64,000 nucleotides of DNA from Paenibacillus xylanexedens (GCF_007680605.1 NZ_VEIO01000001.1:2299276-2363275); one strand, 5' to 3'; shown: positions 51,991 to 62,091, counted from the first letter of the stretch. Translations and numbers: made by a program. The notes: generated by a model not told the origin, from the sequence alone.

Positions 51991-53186
51991 TACAAGTTAC
52001 CTCCCGTATACTTCATAATGGATTCTACGTCTTTATCCCCGCGCCCAGACAGACAGATCACAATGATATCATCAGCAGTCAGTTCCGGCGCCAGCTTCAC
52101 GACCTGAGCAACCGCATGGGCCGACTCCAGGGCAGGAATAATGCCTTCCGTGCGGCTTAACAATTGCAAAGCATCCAAGGCTTCCTGATCGGTAATTGGA
52201 ACATATTTAGCCCGTTCAATATCTTTAAGATAAGAGTGTTCCGGTCCAACCCCTGGATAATCCAGACCTGCCGAGATGGAGTGTGCAGGTTGCACTTGCC
52301 CATATTCATCTTGTAGCAGATAACTCATCGAGCCCTGGAATACACCATGTGTCCCTTTGCTCATCGTTGCCGCATGGTACTCGGTATCCACACCTTTTCC
52401 TGCTGCTTCAACACCAACCAATTTAACATCCTGATCTCCGATAAAAGGGTAGAACATACCGATGGCGTTACTTCCGCCGCCAACAGCCGCTACAATAACA
52501 TCCGGAAGGCGTCCTTCGATCTCTTGAATCTGACGACGAGTCTCGTCTCCGATCACGCGCTGGAAATTACGTACCATCATTGGATACGGGTGAGGTCCGA
52601 CAACAGATCCCAGTACATAGAAAGTATCTTCTACATTACTGACCCAATAACGAAGCGCTTCGTTACCAGCATCTTTCAATGTACGTGTGCCAGACGTAAC
52701 CGGAATGACTTCTGCTCCGAGCAATTTCATGCGGAATACATTTAGCTGTTGACGCTGGGTATCTTCCTCACCCATGAATACTTTGCACTCCAGTCCGAGC
52801 AATGCCGCAACGGTTGCTGTCGCAACCCCGTGCTGGCCTGCACCGGTTTCAGCAATGACTTTCTTTTTCCCCATCCGTTTAGCAAGGAGCCCTTGTCCAA
52901 TCGCATTGTTGATTTTATGTGCACCTGTGTGATTCAGATCTTCACGTTTCAAATAAATTTTGGGACCACCCAGATGACGTGATAATTGCTCCGCGTGATA
53001 GAGAGGTGTCTCTCGTCCGGAATATTCACTGAGCAAATAATTCAATTCCTTGTTAAACTCTTCATCCTCAGAGAAGCGGCTGTAGGCTTCTTCTAGTTCA
53101 ATCAGAGCGTTCATTAGTGTCTCGGGTACAAAACGGCCTCCGAAAAGACCGAAACGCCCATGTTCATCCGGCAATTGGTGTGTCAT
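51990..53186 (-). CDS. trpB: Tryptophan synthase beta chain
   Basis: PLP enzyme joining indole and serine to tryptophan. The 398-residue protein has [20 protein letters not shown] with the PLP lysine, [15 protein letters not shown], and the [13 protein letters not shown] phosphate motif. It overlaps trpF by four bases and trpA by one. Confidence 0.97.
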   Translation of the reverse strand: MTHQLPDEHGRFGLFGGRFVPETLMNALIELEEAYSRFSEDEEFNKELNYLLSEYSGRETPLYHAEQLSRHLGGPKIYLKREDLNHTGAHKINNAIGQGLLAKRMGKKKVIAETGAGQHGVATATVAALLGLECKVFMGEEDTQRQQLNVFRMKLLGAEVIPVTSGTRTLKDAGNEALRYWVSNVEDTFYVLGSVVGPHPYPMMVRNFQRVIGDETRRQIQEIEGRLPDVIVAAVGGGSNAIGMFYPFIGDQDVKLVGVEAAGKGVDTEYHAATMSKGTHGVFQGSMSYLLQDEYGQVQPAHSISAGLDYPGVGPEHSYLKDIERAKYVPITDQEALDALQLLSRTEGIIPALESAHAVAQVVKLAPELTADDIIVICLSGRGDKDVESIMKYTGGNL

Positions 53187-53920
53187 GCCTGCTTCACCCT
53201 TTCTACAAATGCTGTAATTTTGGATATATCTTTAAGACCTTGCGTCTCCACGCCACTTGATACGTCTACGCCATAAGGTCTGTACGTTTGAATTAAATGT
53301 TGTACATTATCCGTCTGAAGTCCGCCTGCGACAAACATGGCAATACCACGTTCAGCAGCCCATTCTGCGTATACAGGTATACGTTCCCAAGCAAATGTTT
53401 TGCCAGAACCGCCACCATACAATGGATCAAAGGTATCCAGCAAGATCGCGTCAACGAAGCCCACGTAATCATTTAACCGTTGCAAAGCGGCATGATCCGC
53501 ATCCAGTTCTGTTTCGTCTTTGGGAAAAGAAACGACCTTGAACACATCTGCATGCCAGAGCTCTTTCACTTGTTGACAGAATGCTGCACTTTCCTGCCCA
53601 TGCAACTGGATTACATCCAAAGACACGGTTTCCATCACATGCGTCAGTTCCTGCATTGACGGATTCACAAAAACACCAGCAAGTTTCGGCCGTTCATGTA
53701 AAGGCCATTCAAACAAAACCGATCTCAACTCCGCTGCCTTCTCAGGAGTAATTTGTCGTCGGGACTTGGCAAATACGACACCGATATAGTCCACAGGCAA
53801 GTTTATCATCGATTTTAGCACTTCAACGTCCTGAAGTCCACATATTTTTACGGCCGCCGGCAACAAGTCCCCTTGTATACGGGAACCTGCACCTGTATCG
53901 TCATATATCGAGTTATTCAT
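53183..53920 (-). CDS. trpF: Phosphoribosylanthranilate isomerase
   Basis: Isomerises phosphoribosyl anthranilate in tryptophan synthesis. The 245-residue barrel protein shows [16 protein letters not shown] with the catalytic Cys, [20 protein letters not shown], and catalytic Asp in [19 protein letters not shown], with GGLQTDNV near the end. It is about 20 residues longer at the N-terminus than the family core, and that stretch is variable. One-base overlap with trpC. Confidence 0.96.
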   Translation of the reverse strand: MNNSIYDDTGAGSRIQGDLLPAAVKICGLQDVEVLKSMINLPVDYIGVVFAKSRRQITPEKAAELRSVLFEWPLHERPKLAGVFVNPSMQELTHVMETVSLDVIQLHGQESAAFCQQVKELWHADVFKVVSFPKDETELDADHAALQRLNDYVGFVDAILLDTFDPLYGGGSGKTFAWERIPVYAEWAAERGIAMFVAGGLQTDNVQHLIQTYRPYGVDVSSGVETQGLKDISKITAFVERVKQA

Positions 53921-54708
53921 TATTTCGGTCCCATCAGATCGTAAACAGCTGCTTCCACATCGTCTTTACGCATCAGATGCTCTCCAACGAGAATACCATG
54001 CACGCCAGCTTCAATCAGAGGTTTCGTCGATTCCGCACCGTCGATCCCGCTTTCGCTAATGAGCGTCACACCTGGTGGAATCAGTTCCATCAGATCGAGC
54101 GTGGTATTCAGACTGGTTTCGAACGTTTTCAGATTTCGGTTATTAATCCCAATGAGTGTCGCTTCAGGAATGTCTAATACCGTTTCCAGCTCTGCCCGAT
54201 CATGAACTTCAATCAAAGCGTCCAGTCCAATACTTTTCGCAAACGTAAGAAATTGGCGAATCTGCCCCGGCGTGAGAATGCTGGCAATCAGCAAGATCGC
54301 ATCTGCTCCCAGAAGTCTAGCTTCTGCAATCTGTGACTCATCGATCATAAAGTCCTTGCGCAAGAGCGGAATATTCACAGCCTGATGAATAGCCTGCAAA
54401 TACTCGTTACTGCCCTGAAAATAGGAAACATCCGTCAGAACAGAGATACAATCAGCACCCGCACGTTCATAGGCAGAAGCAATCTCTACCGGATGAAAAT
54501 CCGGACGAATTAATCCTTTGGACGGCGAGGCCTTCTTCACTTCGGCAATAAGCCCCAGCTTACGATTGCGTCTGCTTGACAGCGCCTGTTCAAACCCGCG
54601 TGCAGCCGGTAATTGTTCCATCTTTTTCATAGCTTCATCCATGTTAAAAGTCTGTGCAAGGGCCTGCACTTCTTTATGTTTTGTAGCAACGATTCGATCA
54701 AGATACAT
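53920..54708 (-). CDS. trpC: Indole-3-glycerol phosphate synthase
   Basis: Cyclises the trpF product to indole-3-glycerol phosphate. The 262-residue barrel shows the signature LIAEVKKASPSKGLIRPDFHPV, LLRKDFMIDESQI, LIGINNRNLKTFETSL and SESGI at the right spacing, with catalytic Lys and Glu residues. It overlaps trpD by 11 bases and trpF by one. Confidence 0.97.
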   Translation of the reverse strand: MYLDRIVATKHKEVQALAQTFNMDEAMKKMEQLPAARGFEQALSSRRNRKLGLIAEVKKASPSKGLIRPDFHPVEIASAYERAGADCISVLTDVSYFQGSNEYLQAIHQAVNIPLLRKDFMIDESQIAEARLLGADAILLIASILTPGQIRQFLTFAKSIGLDALIEVHDRAELETVLDIPEATLIGINNRNLKTFETSLNTTLDLMELIPPGVTLISESGIDGAESTKPLIEAGVHGILVGEHLMRKDDVEAAVYDLMGPK

Positions 54709-55789
54709 GATTGTACGCCTCCGTTGTATGAATTAACTGTCCAAGCTTACTGGCCGCTTTACCCGAGTCCACTGCTTCTGTAGCGATTTTTACGCCATCT
54801 GCAATGCTGTCCGCAAGGCCGGATACATAAATACATGCCCCGGCATTCAGCAGCACAACGTCACGGTAAGCACTGCGTTCACCCTGGAAGATCCGATGTA
54901 TAATTTCGGCGTTCTGTGCCGCATCTCCTCCAAGCACCGCTTCGAGCGGATGCAAAGACAGCCCCATATCGCGTGGATCAATGTCATACGTGTTTACTAC
55001 CCCGTTTCGCAACTCCGATACCTGTGTAGGTGCAGAGATACTAATTTCGTCCAAACCGTCGTGGCTGGCAACAACCAGCGCTCTTTTCAAACCGAGACGG
55101 TTAAGCACTTCTGCAATCATCGGCGTCCGGGAACGATCATACAATCCGAGCAATTGACGATCTGCACCGGCTGGGTTGGTTAATGGTCCAAGCATATTGA
55201 AAATCGTGCGCACACCCAGCTCTTTTCTCGGAGCAGCCGCATGACGCATGGATGGATGGTATACCTGAGCAAAACAGAAACAGATTCCTATCTCATCCAG
55301 ACATTGTCTGGCCTGTTCTCCATTCAGATGAATATTAACGCCAAGCGCTTCCAACACATCCGCACTGCCTGCTTTGCCAGAAGCTGAACGATTGCCATGT
55401 TTGGCTACTCGAACCGAAACGGCCGAAGCAATGATTGCCGATGCGGTGGAGATGTTGAATTTATGAATTCCTGATCCGCCTGTGCCACACGTGTCCAACA
55501 AGCCTCTGCCATCCGTCAGAATCCGCCCCCCCTGTCCACGCATTGCCTGAGCAAAACCAGTGATCTCATCCACCGTTTCCCCCTTCATACGAAGAGCCAT
55601 CAGCAACCCTCCGATTTGAGCCGGAGTAGCTTCACCTCGCATGATCGAATACATCAGTTCACGTGCCTCGTCCTGCTCCAGGTTACTGCCTTCGAGAATT
55701 TTAGCGAGCCCTTGCTTCATTCCTTCTTTCCCGGAAATCACTTCCTCGGGTAGCACCTGACTGTCATTCATCAATGGATTCAAGTTCAT
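54698..55789 (-). CDS. trpD: Anthranilate phosphoribosyltransferase
   Basis: Adds phosphoribosyl to anthranilate. The protein is about 363 residues from the Met at 55789, which follows GAGGAGG; an upstream ATG (55834) overlaps trpE and lacks one. Phosphoribosyl-binding motif DTCGTGGSGIHKFNIST, NRSASGKAGSADVLEALG and MHAAAPRKELG-like RHAAAPRKELGVRTIFNMLG are visible. It lies 16 bases after trpE. Confidence 0.96.
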   Translation of the reverse strand: MNLNPLMNDSQVLPEEVISGKEGMKQGLAKILEGSNLEQDEARELMYSIMRGEATPAQIGGLLMALRMKGETVDEITGFAQAMRGQGGRILTDGRGLLDTCGTGGSGIHKFNISTASAIIASAVSVRVAKHGNRSASGKAGSADVLEALGVNIHLNGEQARQCLDEIGICFCFAQVYHPSMRHAAAPRKELGVRTIFNMLGPLTNPAGADRQLLGLYDRSRTPMIAEVLNRLGLKRALVVASHDGLDEISISAPTQVSELRNGVVNTYDIDPRDMGLSLHPLEAVLGGDAAQNAEIIHRIFQGERSAYRDVVLLNAGACIYVSGLADSIADGVKIATEAVDSGKAASKLGQLIHTTEAYNHVS

Positions 55790-55805
55790 TTCCAGTCCTC
55801 CTCTC

Positions 55806-57374
55806 TCAGTTCGTTGCCGAAGTTGGTGTAACAAAATAATCAGCGTTAGCCAGGCTTAATTTTGGATCTGCAGCTTTTACCGGGAACATCGCTTCAGCCG
55901 TACGAATGGCCTTTAACAGTGCTTTGGCTTTGTTCACGGTCTCTTCATATTCCTTCTCAGGCACAGAATCCCATACAATTCCGGCTCCGGCTTGAACATA
56001 TGCTTTTCCCTTTTTGAAAATAATCGTACGGATTGTAATACATGCATCCATATTTCCGGAGAATCCAAGGTAACCAATCGCTCCTGCATATGCACCCCGT
56101 GCTTCCTTTTCCAATTCCGCAATAATCTCCATCGCACGTAGCTTCGGCGCACCAGATACGGTTCCAGCTGGCAGACAGGAAAGGAACGCATCGAAGAAGT
56201 CCTTATCTTCTCTTAACTCGCCTGTAACGTTCGATACCATATGCATAACGTGAGAGTAACGCTCGATCTCCATGAACATGTCACACTTCACACTGCCAAA
56301 AGTGGATACTCGCCCCAGATCATTTCTTCCCAGATCCACCAGCATCAGATGCTCCGCGCGCTCCTTCTCATCCTGTAGCAAATCAGCCGCAAGCGCGCGA
56401 TCTTCTGCCTCTGTCGCTCCTCTTGGACGTGTGCCTGCGATAGGACGTGTTTCTACACGATTGCCGTCAACTTTGACGAGCGCCTCAGGTGAGGTACCTA
56501 CGATAATCTCATCGTCCATTTTCAAATAATACATATAAGGCGACGGATTCAATGTCCGCAATACGCGATATACATGTAACGGGGAAATTTCCGTATCAAT
56601 GTGAAAACGTTGCGACAGCACTACCTGGAAAATGTCTCCTGCACGGATATACTCCTTGGCTTGCTCCACGTTGTCGATGAATTGCTCTTTCGTCAGATTG
56701 GAACGAATGTCTCCAAGCTCCACATCTCCAGGAATTGAACGCGGGTTCAGGTTTTCCCCTGGCCCTTGCTGTTGCAGACGCTCTGCCGCTTGTTCAAGCT
56801 TCTCGGAAGTGGCTGCATACGCCTGACGAATCTCTTCGTCTGTTGCCCCATCTTTAACGTGTACATTGCCAACGAGCAACATGTGCTGCTTCACATGGTC
56901 AAAAACAACAATTTGATCACAAAACATAAAGCGAATATCATCCATATTCAGATCATCCAGCGCATGAGCTGGAAGCTTCTCATAATACTGCAACAGGTCA
57001 TATCCAAAAAATCCAATGGCTCCACCTGTAAAAGGGGGAAGTTCATCCAGCTTAGGGCTCCGATATTTGCGAAGCAATGCTTTCAGTTCTTCAATGGGTT
57101 TGCCCGGTAGTTCGCGGGTCTTTCCGGCTTCCTCAACGACAATACGACCTTTCTTCCCCGAAATCATCAGAAACGGATCTGTACCGATGAAGGAATATCT
57201 GGCCCATTGAATGCCACCCTCTACACTTTCAAGCAAAAACGCTCGGTCATTGTCCGCATAACGACGGAAGATACGAATTGGCGTCTCCATATCAGCCAAA
57301 ATCCGTTTAACAACCGGAATCAGATTATATTCATTTGACATTTTCAGTACTTGATTAACGTTTGGCGTTATCAT
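55806..57374 (-). CDS. trpE: Anthranilate synthase component I
   Basis: Makes anthranilate from chorismate. The 522-residue protein carries the tryptophan feedback motif LLES (residues about 47-50) and the chorismate-enzyme signature regions: PSPYMYYLKMDDEIIVGTSPE, RPIAGTRPRG, DLGRNDLGRVS, LPAGTVSGAPKLRAMEIIAE. No trpG gene lies beside it; as in B. subtilis the glutaminase subunit must be shared and encoded elsewhere. It starts 43 bases after the leader terminator. Confidence 0.97.
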   Translation of the reverse strand: MITPNVNQVLKMSNEYNLIPVVKRILADMETPIRIFRRYADNDRAFLLESVEGGIQWARYSFIGTDPFLMISGKKGRIVVEEAGKTRELPGKPIEELKALLRKYRSPKLDELPPFTGGAIGFFGYDLLQYYEKLPAHALDDLNMDDIRFMFCDQIVVFDHVKQHMLLVGNVHVKDGATDEEIRQAYAATSEKLEQAAERLQQQGPGENLNPRSIPGDVELGDIRSNLTKEQFIDNVEQAKEYIRAGDIFQVVLSQRFHIDTEISPLHVYRVLRTLNPSPYMYYLKMDDEIIVGTSPEALVKVDGNRVETRPIAGTRPRGATEAEDRALAADLLQDEKERAEHLMLVDLGRNDLGRVSTFGSVKCDMFMEIERYSHVMHMVSNVTGELREDKDFFDAFLSCLPAGTVSGAPKLRAMEIIAELEKEARGAYAGAIGYLGFSGNMDACITIRTIIFKKGKAYVQAGAGIVWDSVPEKEYEETVNKAKALLKAIRTAEAMFPVKAADPKLSLANADYFVTPTSATN

Positions 57375-57419
57375 CAGATCACGTCCTTTCAGGTTTAGGT
57401 AGAAGAAAGATATTACGAC

Positions 57420-57447
57420 AAAAAACCTCTACCATGAGGTAGAGGTT
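57420..57447 (-). terminator. trp leader terminator (attenuator)
   Basis: On the minus strand AACCTCTACC pairs perfectly with GGTAGAGGTT around TCAT, followed by six T, 46 bases before trpE. It lies inside the leader of trpE, so must be bypassed for trp expression. Confidence 0.9.
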
Positions 57448-57463
57448 TGGTTATAAGCTGTAT

Positions 57464-57604
57464 TCAAGTATGTTGCTCCATAAATAACAAGTCCCTATAC
57501 TTTTGCGAAGGGCGAGTGACAGGCAACTGATCCATGTTAATCCATGTTTCAGATGTATGTAAGATGACATACACTTGGTAACATCTCGTTCGCATCATTT
57601 TCAT
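57464..57604 (-). CDS. Candidate 46-residue leader ORF before the trp terminator
   Basis: The ATG at 57604 opens a frame of 46 codons whose TGA is 14 bases upstream of the terminator stem. The peptide has a mixed sequence with one Trp (SETWINMDQLPVTRPSQKYR). No good ribosome binding site is at the right distance (GAGGAG is 18 bases away). It may be chance, or translation of it could affect the terminator. Confidence 0.3.
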   Translation of the reverse strand: MKMMRTRCYQVYVILHTSETWINMDQLPVTRPSQKYRDLLFMEQHT

Positions 57605-57616
57605 CCATTGTAAAAC

Positions 57617-57688
57617 TTAAATCTCCTCAATGGTAGATGCCGTGAAATGTTTGTCAGATATATGCGAATAAACGATGTCCTCTGACAC
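57617..57688 (-). CDS. Candidate 23-residue leader ORF
   Basis: The GTG at 57688 after an AGGAGAAGAGAG stretch opens a 23-codon frame ending TAA, acidic and hydrophilic (MSEDIVYSHISDKHF). It is in the long space between the TRAP site and the terminator. Weak evidence. Confidence 0.22.
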   Translation of the reverse strand: MSEDIVYSHISDKHFTASTIEEI

Positions 57689-57777
57689 GTCTACTCTCTT
57701 CTCCTGTACTTCTCCTTAGCAAGACGTACCGTGAATGCGTTGACCGATTTCGGATGCATCGGCTACCAAACACTGGA

Positions 57778-57833
57778 CTCTGCTATATACTAGGCTCAAC
57801 TCAGCTACTCTCAGCTCAATCTAAACTCTACTC
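57778..57833 (-). promoter_or_regulatory. TRAP-binding site, eleven GAG/TAG triplets
   Basis: On the minus strand there are eleven triplets, seven GAG and four TAG, each spaced two or three bases except one spacing of four. The number matches the eleven subunits of TRAP (MtrB). It begins a few bases after the predicted transcript start of the promoter at 57845-57873. TRAP loaded with tryptophan would bind here and promote termination. mtrB itself is not in the window. Confidence 0.88.
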
Positions 57834-57844
57834 AACTGCTTCTC

Positions 57845-57873
57845 ACTATACATCATATTCACCGGTTTGACAA
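57845..57873 (-). promoter_or_regulatory. Promoter of the trp section
   Basis: TTGTCA (57868-57873) and TATAGT (57845-57850), 17-base spacer, 20 bases after the aroH stop. Gives trpE its own transcript besides read-through from aroC. Confidence 0.7.
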
Positions 57874-57892
57874 CCACGACCATTCAAGAAAC

Positions 57893-58261
57893 TTAACGGC
57901 CTGCCAGATCGGGACGTAATGCTTGTGCACCGTTAAGGTACACGTGATGAATTTCATTTTGTGCTTTGGTTGTGTTCACATGTACCATAAAACGAATACA
58001 CTTCGCCAGAGCGCCTTTAACAGGAACCTCTAGTGCACACATCAAAGGCACAAGCTCCCATCCATCTAACTGACGAATCACTTTTGCTGGAAAAGCCGCA
58101 TCCAGATCTCCGGTCATCGTAATCCATACGCTACAAATATCTTCCGGTACTATCTTGTTCCGGTCAACAATTTCCTGAAGAAGAACTGCTGTTTCTTTCA
58201 AAATCTCTTCTTCACTGTTCTGGGTGACCGTGGTCGCCCCGCGAATTCCCCGTGTAACCAT
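57893..58261 (-). CDS. aroH: Chorismate mutase (AroH type)
   Basis: Converts chorismate to prephenate. The 122-residue protein has the monofunctional AroH fold: TRGIRGATTVTQNSEEEIL with active-site Arg, DICSVWITMTGDLDAAFPAK, VPLMCALEVPV and the final CIRFMVHVNT. The ATG at 58261 has AAGGGAG nine bases upstream and starts four bases after aroB. Confidence 0.96.
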   Translation of the reverse strand: MVTRGIRGATTVTQNSEEEILKETAVLLQEIVDRNKIVPEDICSVWITMTGDLDAAFPAKVIRQLDGWELVPLMCALEVPVKGALAKCIRFMVHVNTTKAQNEIHHVYLNGAQALRPDLAGR

Positions 58262-58265
58262 GCTG

Positions 58266-59360
58266 TTATTCTCCCTTCCTAAGCAGTTCAATGACTTCAC
58301 GAACAACCGTAACCGGCACATCCTTCACGATTCTGGCAGATCCAATCCGATCAGGAACGATAAAGACCATATGGCCCTCACGGAATTTCTTATCATGCAT
58401 CATCGCTTCCATCAAAGCATCCGTACTTAGATGTGCAGGCAACGTCACGGGAAGTCGAAGAGAACGCAACATACGAACAGTATCCTCATACAGCCCTGCT
58501 GTGGCTCCGAGTTTCTCACCAATTAATGCCGATCCAGCCATGCCGATAGAAATGGCTTCTCCGTGCAGAAATTCACCGTATCCAGCAATCGCTTCAATCG
58601 CATGTCCAATCGTATGACCCAGATTCAGGAGTGCACGTTCTCCATTCTCCCTTTCATCGTTCGACACGATTTCGGCTTTGATGCTGCATCCACGTTCCAG
58701 TCCGTATCCAAGTTTCTCGGGATCAAGTGAAAGCAACGCTTGCGCATGTTCTTCGCACCAATGGGCAAAAGCTTCATCACGGATCAGTCCGTGCTTCAGC
58801 ATCTCAGATAAACCGGCCGATACATCTCTTGGCGGTAACGATTGCAGTGTGTCCACATCATACAGTACAAGCTCCGGCTGATGGAAAGCACCAATCATAT
58901 TTTTCGCAAGAGGATGATTGACCGCCACTTTACCGCCAACGCTACTGTCATGAGCAAGGATGGTTGTCGGGATCTGCACAAACTTCACCCCGCGCATATA
59001 TGTAGCTGCGACAAAACCAGCCAGATCACCCACGACGCCTCCCCCTAAAGCGAGAATCGCCGAACTGCGGTCCAGTTTGCCTTCAATCGCTACTGTCATC
59101 ATATCCTGATAAACCGCAAGTGATTTCGAAGTCTCACCTGATGGCACGACTGCGGATACGACGGAATATCCCGCCGCACGCAACGTTTGCTCTAATCCAT
59201 GCAAGTATATCGGAGCTACATGATCATCTGTAATGATCAGAAGCGGACTTTTTTTAGTTAAACCATATTGTTCAAAATATTGCGGAGCTTGAGCCAGCAG
59301 GCCGCTGCCAATCAATATAGGATAAGAGCGCTCTTCAAGCTGTACTGTCAACTGACGCAT
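58266..59360 (-). CDS. aroB: 3-dehydroquinate synthase
   Basis: NAD- and metal-dependent second step of the shikimate pathway. The 364-residue protein shows GGGVVGDLAGFVAATYMRGV, IPTTILAHDSSVGGKVAVNH, LNLGHTIGHAIEAIAGYG with zinc ligands, and HGEAISIGM. The ATG at 59360 follows TTGGAGA and begins just after the aroC stop; a longer reading would run back through aroC. Confidence 0.97.
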   Translation of the reverse strand: MRQLTVQLEERSYPILIGSGLLAQAPQYFEQYGLTKKSPLLIITDDHVAPIYLHGLEQTLRAAGYSVVSAVVPSGETSKSLAVYQDMMTVAIEGKLDRSSAILALGGGVVGDLAGFVAATYMRGVKFVQIPTTILAHDSSVGGKVAVNHPLAKNMIGAFHQPELVLYDVDTLQSLPPRDVSAGLSEMLKHGLIRDEAFAHWCEEHAQALLSLDPEKLGYGLERGCSIKAEIVSNDERENGERALLNLGHTIGHAIEAIAGYGEFLHGEAISIGMAGSALIGEKLGATAGLYEDTVRMLRSLRLPVTLPAHLSTDALMEAMMHDKKFREGHMVFIVPDRIGSARIVKDVPVTVVREVIELLRKGE

Positions 59361-59361
59361 A

Positions 59362-60531
59362 TTAGTAATTCTCCAATTGGGCTTGGTAGCTGGCAACGTT
59401 TGCCCGAATTTCCTCCATGGAATCCCCGCCGAATTTCTCCAGGAATGCCTTGGCAACTTCCCATGCAACAACATGCTCCATAACGACGCTGGCAGCCGGA
59501 ACCGCACAAGCATCAGAACGTTCAACCTGAGCCGAAAAAGCCTCTTTGGTATCGATATCTACGCTTTGCAACGGCTTGTACAACGTTGGGATAGGTTTCA
59601 TTACTCCGCGCACCACAACCGGCATACCGTTGGTCATACCTCCCTCAAACCCGCCAAGACGATTGGTTGCACGGTGGTAACCACGATCTTCCGTATACAG
59701 GATCTCATCATGTACCTGAGAGCCACGAATCGTACCCGCTTCGAAGCCGATGCCGATCTCTACACCTTTGAACGCATTGATCGACATTACACCTTGAGCG
59801 ATGCGAGCATCCAACTTGCGATCATACTGTACGTGGCTTCCTAGACCAATAGGAACACCCTCAACGATACATTCTACAATTCCGCCGATGGAGTCGCCTT
59901 CTTGCTTGATCTGATCAATGTAGGCTTCCATTTTCTTCTCTGTCTCCGCATCAGTCACACGAACCGAAGATGCTTCCGTCACTGCAATCAGTTCATCAAT
60001 CGGAAGATCCTTATACGGCGCTTCAATCTCCCCGATGCGAATAACTCGTCCCGCCACTTTAATACCGAATTCAGCCAAGAACTGACGTGCAATGGCACCA
60101 CATGCTACACGTACCGTTGTCTCACGCGCACTGGAGCGTTCCAGGACATTACGCAAGTCTTTGAGATTGTACTTCAAACCACCGTTCAGATCGGCATGTC
60201 CAGGGCGCGGACGATGAACACGACGTTTCTCTTCATCGCTGCCTTCAATCGGCTCAATGTTCATAATATTCTGCCAGTGCTTCCAGTCATTATTTTGAAC
60301 AACGAGCGCTACCGGAGCACCTGTCGTATATCCATGACGAATTCCGCCAACAAAATTAGCTTGGTCTTTCTCAATCTGCATCCGGCGTCCGCGGCCATAC
60401 CCTTTCTGACGGCGATGAAGCTGAAAGTTCAATTCTTCAAAATCAATATTCAAATTACTTGGCAGTCCTTCGATAATTGCGGTCAATTGGGGTCCGTGCG
60501 TTTCCCCTGCGGTTAAATAACGTAAACTCAT
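59362..60531 (-). CDS. aroC: Chorismate synthase
   Basis: FMN-dependent final step of the shikimate pathway, EPSP to chorismate. The 389-residue protein begins [20 protein letters not shown] and has [49 protein letters not shown] and later [17 protein letters not shown]. The Met at 60531 has AAAGGGGG nine bases upstream. First gene of the aro-trp operon; B. subtilis calls it aroF. Confidence 0.97.
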   Translation of the reverse strand: MSLRYLTAGETHGPQLTAIIEGLPSNLNIDFEELNFQLHRRQKGYGRGRRMQIEKDQANFVGGIRHGYTTGAPVALVVQNNDWKHWQNIMNIEPIEGSDEEKRRVHRPRPGHADLNGGLKYNLKDLRNVLERSSARETTVRVACGAIARQFLAEFGIKVAGRVIRIGEIEAPYKDLPIDELIAVTEASSVRVTDAETEKKMEAYIDQIKQEGDSIGGIVECIVEGVPIGLGSHVQYDRKLDARIAQGVMSINAFKGVEIGIGFEAGTIRGSQVHDEILYTEDRGYHRATNRLGGFEGGMTNGMPVVVRGVMKPIPTLYKPLQSVDIDTKEAFSAQVERSDACAVPAASVVMEHVVAWEVAKAFLEKFGGDSMEEIRANVASYQAQLENY

Positions 60532-60593
60532 AATACGTTCCCCCTTTAAACTGTTAAACTTCACATTGCTAAAATCCCATAATTTCTTTGCTT

Positions 60594-60622
60594 ATTATAG
60601 TATAGCTGACCAGCTTTGACAA
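60594..60622 (-). promoter_or_regulatory. Promoter of the aroC-aroB-aroH-trp operon
   Basis: TTGTCA (60617-60622), 17-base spacer, TATAAT (60594-60599) on the minus strand, about 60 bases upstream of aroC. Confidence 0.85.
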
Positions 60623-60646
60623 GAAAGCCGCTTTTTCTTATGCAAA

Positions 60647-60685
60647 CAACCGCCTGAGCACATCTTCATGCACCCCAGGCGGTTG
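60647..60685 (-). terminator. Terminator after cheR
   Basis: CAACCGCCTG (60647-60656) pairs perfectly with CAGGCGGTTG (60676-60685). The following T stretch on the minus strand is short (TTGTTTG). It lies 15 bases after the cheR stop. Confidence 0.72.
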
Positions 60686-60699
60686 ATCTATACACTGAT

Positions 60700-61491
60700 T
60701 TATTTTTTCCGATAGAAAAACGTCTCTGCCGTCTCCAGCCCGTATTGTCCGGGGGAGAAAATCTGCTCTGTGCTGCCTACGAACAACATCCCACCTGGAC
60801 GCAGACTGGCTGCGAATTTGTGATACAACAGGTTTTTCGCTTCCTCTGTAAAATAAATCATGACATTCCGGCATACGATCAGATCATATCCATCATCAAA
60901 ACGGTCAACCAGCAAATTTTGCTTCTTGAAGTTGATCGAGCTTTTTAATTTCTCATCAATGCGATACATCATACCGTCTTGCTTGAAATATCGACTCGCC
61001 GTTTCTGGAGGCACGTCTTTCAGCGAACGTTCCATATAACGGCCTTCCTTCGCCTTGGCGAGCGCACCTTCATCCAGGTCACTTGCCGTAATGGAACTTT
61101 CTTTCAAAATACCTAGCGTATCCAAAATCATGGCAATCGTGTATGGCTCCTCACCAGTCGAACAAGCAGCACTCCATACCTTGACCTTGCGTTTGGAACC
61201 CACGAGCTCAGGCAGAATCTCATCACGCAACACTTCCCAGCGATTCGGGTTGCGCCAAAATTCCGATACGTTAATGGTCATGCGATCCAGAAACTCGTAA
61301 AATAACGACTTCTCCTTCTGCATCGCATCAAAAAAGAGTGAAAATGTATTAAACCCGTTTTTGTTACGTAGTGTGGTCAGCCTTCTTTTCATCTGGCCTT
61401 CCTTGTACTGAGCAAGATCAATGCCTGTGCTCTCTTTAATTTTACGAATGAATCCGGCATAATCCGGGTCTAGTTGTTCTTGCTCCAGCAT
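60700..61491 (-). CDS. cheR: Chemotaxis protein methyltransferase CheR
   Basis: SAM-dependent enzyme methylating glutamates of chemoreceptors. The 263-residue protein has the N-terminal helical domain (about 8-75) and the methyltransferase core: VKVWSAACSTGEEPYTIAMI, SDLDEGALAKAKEG, FDDGYDLIVCRNVMIYF. It lies between ndk and aroC as in B. subtilis. Confidence 0.95.
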   Translation of the reverse strand: MLEQEQLDPDYAGFIRKIKESTGIDLAQYKEGQMKRRLTTLRNKNGFNTFSLFFDAMQKEKSLFYEFLDRMTINVSEFWRNPNRWEVLRDEILPELVGSKRKVKVWSAACSTGEEPYTIAMILDTLGILKESSITASDLDEGALAKAKEGRYMERSLKDVPPETASRYFKQDGMMYRIDEKLKSSINFKKQNLLVDRFDDGYDLIVCRNVMIYFTEEAKNLLYHKFAASLRPGGMLFVGSTEQIFSPGQYGLETAETFFYRKK

Positions 61492-61515
61492 CGTACATCA
61501 CCCTTTGGCTAATAA

Positions 61516-61959
61516 TTACAACCAGGCTGCGATGCTCTTCTCATAGGTTACCAGCTCGTCGGGACTAAAGAAATTGGCAGCTTCACGAGTAGCACTTTCC
61601 GGCGAATCTGCCCCGTGAATGAGATTATGCGGTGTATGGCTAGCGAAATCTCCGCGGATTGTACCTGGAGCCGCTTCCTTCACATTCGTTTTACCAATGA
61701 CCATACGTGCAAGTGTCACAATATCGTCGCCCTCCCACACCATGGCAAATACAGGGCCAGAAGTGATAAAACGAACCAGATCATCAAAGAACGGCTTGCC
61801 CTCATGTTCAGCATAATGGCGCCTCGCCTGTTCTTCCGACATCTGCACCAGTTTCCCTGCTACCAGCTTAAATCCTTTGTCTTCCAGACGGCTGATAATA
61901 CGGCCGATCAAACCACGCTGCACACCATCCGGTTTCACCATCAAAAATGTACGATCCAT
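61516..61959 (-). CDS. ndk: Nucleoside diphosphate kinase
   Basis: Moves phosphate between nucleoside di- and triphosphates. The 147-residue protein shows [24 protein letters not shown] and the phospho-histidine in [17 protein letters not shown]. The ATG at 61959 follows GAGGAG; an upstream reading to 61977 is unlikely. Confidence 0.97.
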   Translation of the reverse strand: MDRTFLMVKPDGVQRGLIGRIISRLEDKGFKLVAGKLVQMSEEQARRHYAEHEGKPFFDDLVRFITSGPVFAMVWEGDDIVTLARMVIGKTNVKEAAPGTIRGDFASHTPHNLIHGADSPESATREAANFFSPDELVTYEKSIAAWL

Positions 61960-62091
61960 TACCAGTTCACTCCTCACTCACGGTTCAAAGTTAATCACTA
62001 TGTAAACGCAATCCCTTTGATTGTAACATACAAGTCCAAATCCTCCCAATGAGGAATTTCACATCCGTGTAGAGCATTAAACCACACAAGC

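Noticed and set aside
57375..57892. Tryptophan T-box in the trp leader
   Set aside because: No T-box sequence (GGTGGNACCGCG type) is present; the eleven spaced GAG/TAG triplets explain regulation better.
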